A stretch of DNA of 28,610 bases from an uncultured Coprococcus sp. (GTDB lineage Bacteria > Bacillota_A > Clostridia > Lachnospirales > Lachnospiraceae), in contig CAAGAB010000232.1 of NCBI GenBank assembly GCA_900767685.1, forward strand, positions 1-28,610, given 5' to 3'. Below, in pieces: positions 25,549-28,610 of the stretch (positions within the stretch are counted from its first letter, which is position 1; each line of letters begins with the position of its first letter). The position numbers and the translations under genes are program-made. The notes under the pieces were generated by a model. It saw only the letters and a program-made list of their open reading frames with translations. It made no database searches and was not told where the DNA came from.

Positions 25549-26229
25549 ATGGCTAAATATAGATTTTTTCAAGTGATAATGGCATTAGCGCTGGTAATAC
25601 TTATCATCTCGTCAGCGGTGATGTGTTCTTTTATGGTGAGAAAGGTTTCGGAAGGAAACTATAAGCCTCAGAAATCAGGGAAGATTACGTCAGTGATGAA
25701 TAATGGACAGTCGGAAGAACTTTCGGAACTGGACGCCTGGGTGGAATACAGCATAATCAGCGATGGACTAGATGGTTCAGGCAGCGAAGATTACAGAGCG
25801 GGCAACATATATCTTTCAACGGAGAATGAGATCCGTCTTGACCAGCTTAAAGATATAAAATCAAAAGCGAGCAACGGAATGTTCATATCGCTGGTTATTT
25901 TGATTGCATGTTTCGTGATCATAAAGAAACGAAGACTATATGAATGTGTTGCCTGGGGCGGTGCCGCCGGGGTCATAATAGGTATAATAAGCTTTCTTAT
26001 GATGCTTTTTTCAAGAAATGGTATATTGTATGGAATGAAAAAACTCATATTTGATGGGGATTCAACAGCGCTATTTCCCGGACATGACGTATTGGCGGAT
26101 ATTATACCATCAGGGCTTGGATTAAAAGTCCTATGTGTGTATCTGGGCACTATATTTGTGGGACTTGTGGTGACTATCATAGTGAGGGTGGTAAGCTATA
26201 AAAAGTCGCGTCCTCACAGGTTCAGATAA
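25549..26229 (+). CDS. Integral membrane protein, DUF1461/TIGR01906-like
   Basis: A 226-residue protein with a first TM helix at about 8-30, an extracytoplasmic stretch of about 75 residues, and three more TM helices toward the C-terminus, ending in a basic tail (KKSRPHRFR). The segment FDGDSTALFPGHDVLADIIP between the third and fourth helices resembles the signature region of DUF1461 membrane proteins, a family without known function. The frame is open upstream to 25405, but that part is an A-rich noncoding leader; ATG 25549 follows a purine-rich region (AAAGAAAGAAATAGAG) rather than a strong ribosome site. It lies between rpsT and glgB. Confidence 0.65.
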   Translation: MAKYRFFQVIMALALVILIISSAVMCSFMVRKVSEGNYKPQKSGKITSVMNNGQSEELSELDAWVEYSIISDGLDGSGSEDYRAGNIYLSTENEIRLDQLKDIKSKASNGMFISLVILIACFVIIKKRRLYECVAWGGAAGVIIGIISFLMMLFSRNGILYGMKKLIFDGDSTALFPGHDVLADIIPSGLGLKVLCVYLGTIFVGLVVTIIVRVVSYKKSRPHRFR

Positions 26230-26319
26230 ACAAATATACAGAATGAATTTTACAATGTTACTTATGCGGTTTTGCGGATTGGAGAGTCTGCCAAAGACCG
26301 TTAAAATATGGAGGTAGGT

Positions 26320-28572
26320 ATGAAAAAAAGAATAGAGGAGTGGATAAACTGGGTGCTCTATGATGAGCTTATAGCCAGTAAGATCAATGCGCCAAAACAT
26401 TTGCTGGGTATTCACGATTACGGAGAGGGACAGATAATCGTCGTGTACAAGCCGGGGGCAATAAGAGTTGAGGTGACGTCAAGAACAGGAAAGAAAGTTC
26501 ACAATATGGAGCGAATAACCAATGAAGGATTGTTTGCAATATATTTTGACAAGAAAGAGTATGATGGCAACAAGTACAACGTAGTTACAACATATGAGGA
26601 TGGAACTGTAGTGAACAGTGCAGATCCATATTCCTTTAAGTCACTTATAACAGATTTTGATACATATCTTTTCGCAGAGGGAAAACACTATGATATATAT
26701 GAGAAGCTGGGTGCACATCCTATGACAATAGATGGTGTCAGCGGTACATATTTTGCTGTGTGGGCACCTCATGCAAGACGTGTCAGTGTTGTTGGAGATT
26801 TCAATCTCTGGGATGGCAATGTAAACCCTATGCAGATCACAGAGAATGAAGGAATATATGAGCTTTTCCTTCCGGGAGTGGAGCCCGGTGCGGTATACAA
26901 GTACCAGATCATGACAAGATATGGAGAGATATTATACAAAGCAGATCCGTATGGCAATCAGTGTCAGATGAGACCGGAGAATGCTTCTGTTGTTGCCGAT
27001 ATAAGCAGTTACAAATGGAAAGATTCATCTTGGATGAATGCGCGAAACAAGGTCAGCCGTACAGACAGAATGCGTATGCCAATGTCTATATATGAGATGC
27101 ACCTGGGTTCATGGCGTAAGAAGGTCGAAGATGATGATGCAGGATTTTATACATATAGGGAACTTGCCCCTATGGTTGCTGATTATGTAAAAGATATGGG
27201 ATATACGCATATTGAACTTATGGGTATATCAGAGTATCCGTTTGATGGTTCCTGGGGATACCAGGTGACAAATTACTACGCACCGACCAGCAGATATGGT
27301 GATGCAGTTGATTTTATGTATTTTGTGGATTATATGCACAGCAACGGAATCAGTGTTATTCTTGACTGGGTACCTGCCCATTTCCCGAGAGATGCCCATG
27401 GACTTGGTAAATTTGATGGAATGCCTCTTTACGAGCATCCGGATCCAAGACGCGGAGAGCATCCTGACTGGGGTACATATATATTTGACTATGGCAGGAA
27501 CGAGGTTGCCAATTTCCTCACGGCAAATGCGTTGTTCTGGGTTGAAAAGTTCCATATAGACGGACTTCGTGTGGACGCGGTTGCATCCATGTTATATCTT
27601 GATTATGGCAAGCAGGATGGGCAGTGGCTGCCAAATGAACACGGTGGCAATGAAAACCTTGATGCCATTGCACTTATGCAGAAAATTAACAGTGTTATGG
27701 AAGAGCGTAATCCGGGGGCTTATCTTATAGCGGAGGAGTCAACAGCCTGGGCAGGAGTTACTGCTCCGGTATCCATGGATGGACTTGGATTCCTGTTTAA
27801 GTGGAATATGGGCTGGATGAATGACTTCCTTGAGTATATGAAGATGGATCCGTATTTCAGACAGAACAACCAGAACATGCTGACATTCAGCTTATCGTAT
27901 GCATACGCTGAGAATTACGTGCTTGTCATATCACATGATGAGGTTGTACATCTCAAGAACTCCATGATAGGCAAAATGCCGGGAAATGAGGAGGACAAAT
28001 TTGCAAATCTCAGAACTGCATATGGATTCATGTATGGACATCCAGGAAAGAAGCTTCTGTTCATGGGACAGGAATTTGCCCAGCCAAGGGAGTGGAGTGA
28101 GGCGAGAAGCCTTGATTGGTTTGTGCTTGACAATCCACTTAATCAGGGCATAGAAAGGTATATAAAGGCACTCAATAAGCTCTACAATACAAATGATGCG
28201 ATGTATGCAAATGACACGGATCCGATGGGATTTGAGTGGACAGATTGCGATCATCCGGATATGAGTATACTTTCATTTGTAAGACGCGGCTCAACACCGA
28301 AGAAACAGCTGCTGTTTGTATGTAACTTTACACCGGTTGAGAGGGACGGCTACAGCATACCGGTTCCTTGTTATACCACATACAAGGAGATACTCAACTC
28401 AGACGATGTGCAATTTGGAGGTAAGGGCAGGCTGAACAACAAGGCAGTAAAAGCGCTGGATAAGAAGAATGCCAGAACCCTGTATAGTATAGAGATCACA
28501 GTACCACCGCTCTCCACAGTTGTGTTTGAATATGATTACAAAGATCTGACAGCTGAGATTCAGAAAAAGTAA
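26320..28572 (+). CDS. glgB: 1,4-alpha-glucan branching enzyme GlgB
   Basis: Creates alpha-1,6 branches in glycogen; cytosolic GH13 enzyme. An N-terminal beta-sandwich (to about 120) is followed by a CBM48-type module (about 125-230, with LGAHPM and FAVWAPHARRVSVVGDFN). The catalytic barrel has MSIYEMHLGSWR, nucleophile Asp419 (GLRVDAVASMLYLDYG), acid/base Glu472 (LIAEEST) and Asp540 (SHDEVVH). The C-terminal all-beta domain is complete. The 750 residues fit long-form GlgB. An ATG at 26308 is in frame, but GGAGG at 26310-26314 points to the ATG at 26320. No other glg gene is visible; the last 38 bases of the window hold nothing I can name. Confidence 0.97.
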   Translation: MKKRIEEWINWVLYDELIASKINAPKHLLGIHDYGEGQIIVVYKPGAIRVEVTSRTGKKVHNMERITNEGLFAIYFDKKEYDGNKYNVVTTYEDGTVVNSADPYSFKSLITDFDTYLFAEGKHYDIYEKLGAHPMTIDGVSGTYFAVWAPHARRVSVVGDFNLWDGNVNPMQITENEGIYELFLPGVEPGAVYKYQIMTRYGEILYKADPYGNQCQMRPENASVVADISSYKWKDSSWMNARNKVSRTDRMRMPMSIYEMHLGSWRKKVEDDDAGFYTYRELAPMVADYVKDMGYTHIELMGISEYPFDGSWGYQVTNYYAPTSRYGDAVDFMYFVDYMHSNGISVILDWVPAHFPRDAHGLGKFDGMPLYEHPDPRRGEHPDWGTYIFDYGRNEVANFLTANALFWVEKFHIDGLRVDAVASMLYLDYGKQDGQWLPNEHGGNENLDAIALMQKINSVMEERNPGAYLIAEESTAWAGVTAPVSMDGLGFLFKWNMGWMNDFLEYMKMDPYFRQNNQNMLTFSLSYAYAENYVLVISHDEVVHLKNSMIGKMPGNEEDKFANLRTAYGFMYGHPGKKLLFMGQEFAQPREWSEARSLDWFVLDNPLNQGIERYIKALNKLYNTNDAMYANDTDPMGFEWTDCDHPDMSILSFVRRGSTPKKQLLFVCNFTPVERDGYSIPVPCYTTYKEILNSDDVQFGGKGRLNNKAVKALDKKNARTLYSIEITVPPLSTVVFEYDYKDLTAEIQKK

Positions 28573-28610
28573 AATTTGGCTAGAGCAGAAAAGCAAGTGC
28601 AGGCTGCAAA

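Noticed and set aside
1..28610. CRISPR arrays, tRNA or rRNA genes, complete insertion sequences
   Set aside because: No regularly spaced repeats, no tRNA-like cloverleaf with CCA end and no transposase frame noticed by eye; a tRNA or repeat scan would be the decisive check.

Overview
The window looks like chromosomal DNA from a Gram-positive anaerobe of the class Clostridia, most likely a Lachnospiraceae gut bacterium. The reasons are protein-level resemblance, moderately AT-rich DNA, strong GGAGG ribosome binding sites, a GerMN-type lipoprotein and a gene order typical of Firmicutes. No species is claimed.

Layout. (1) 1-4138: arginine biosynthesis genes argC, argJ and argB behind a promoter overlapped by repeated palindromes resembling ArgR boxes, closed by a strong terminator. 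(2) 4391-11712: a ComEA-like lipoprotein, an OmpR-type response regulator, a PhoR-like histidine kinase, a GerMN lipoprotein, ComEC (DNA-uptake channel, apparently with an ATA start codon) and a YitT-family membrane protein. (3) 12026-12913: a Thr/Glu-repeat lipoprotein. (4) 13009-14449, minus strand: pdxS-pdxT, the PLP synthase. (5) 14748-15764: holA, DNA polymerase III delta. (6) 15866-18796: an AT-rich accessory locus with an XRE-type regulator, a 67-residue Cys-rich precursor peptide, a radical SAM/SPASM maturase and a two-TM membrane protein; this is a probable RiPP (modified peptide) cluster. (7) 18961-24777: a tightly coupled trio made of an SNF2/DEAH-type helicase broken by a frameshift, a MoxR-like AAA+ ATPase and a protein joining an HExxH metallopeptidase-like domain to a VWA-like domain. 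(8) 24894-28572: rpsT (minus strand, TTG start), a membrane protein and glgB.

In many Firmicutes comEA, comEC, holA and rpsT lie close together. Here they occur in that order but are separated by the lipoprotein, pdxST, the RiPP locus and the helicase trio, so the window reads as a conserved backbone with inserted accessory modules.

The two most interesting items are the RiPP locus and the helicase/MoxR/VWA trio. An unexpected link is that the promoter of the Thr/Glu lipoprotein (11880-11921) and the promoter of the RiPP precursor (16284-16325) align without gaps at 30 of 42 positions. They share an upstream TACGTTATA box and a second TACG box at the -10, which suggests a common regulator. 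Everything here was read by eye; no database search was run.
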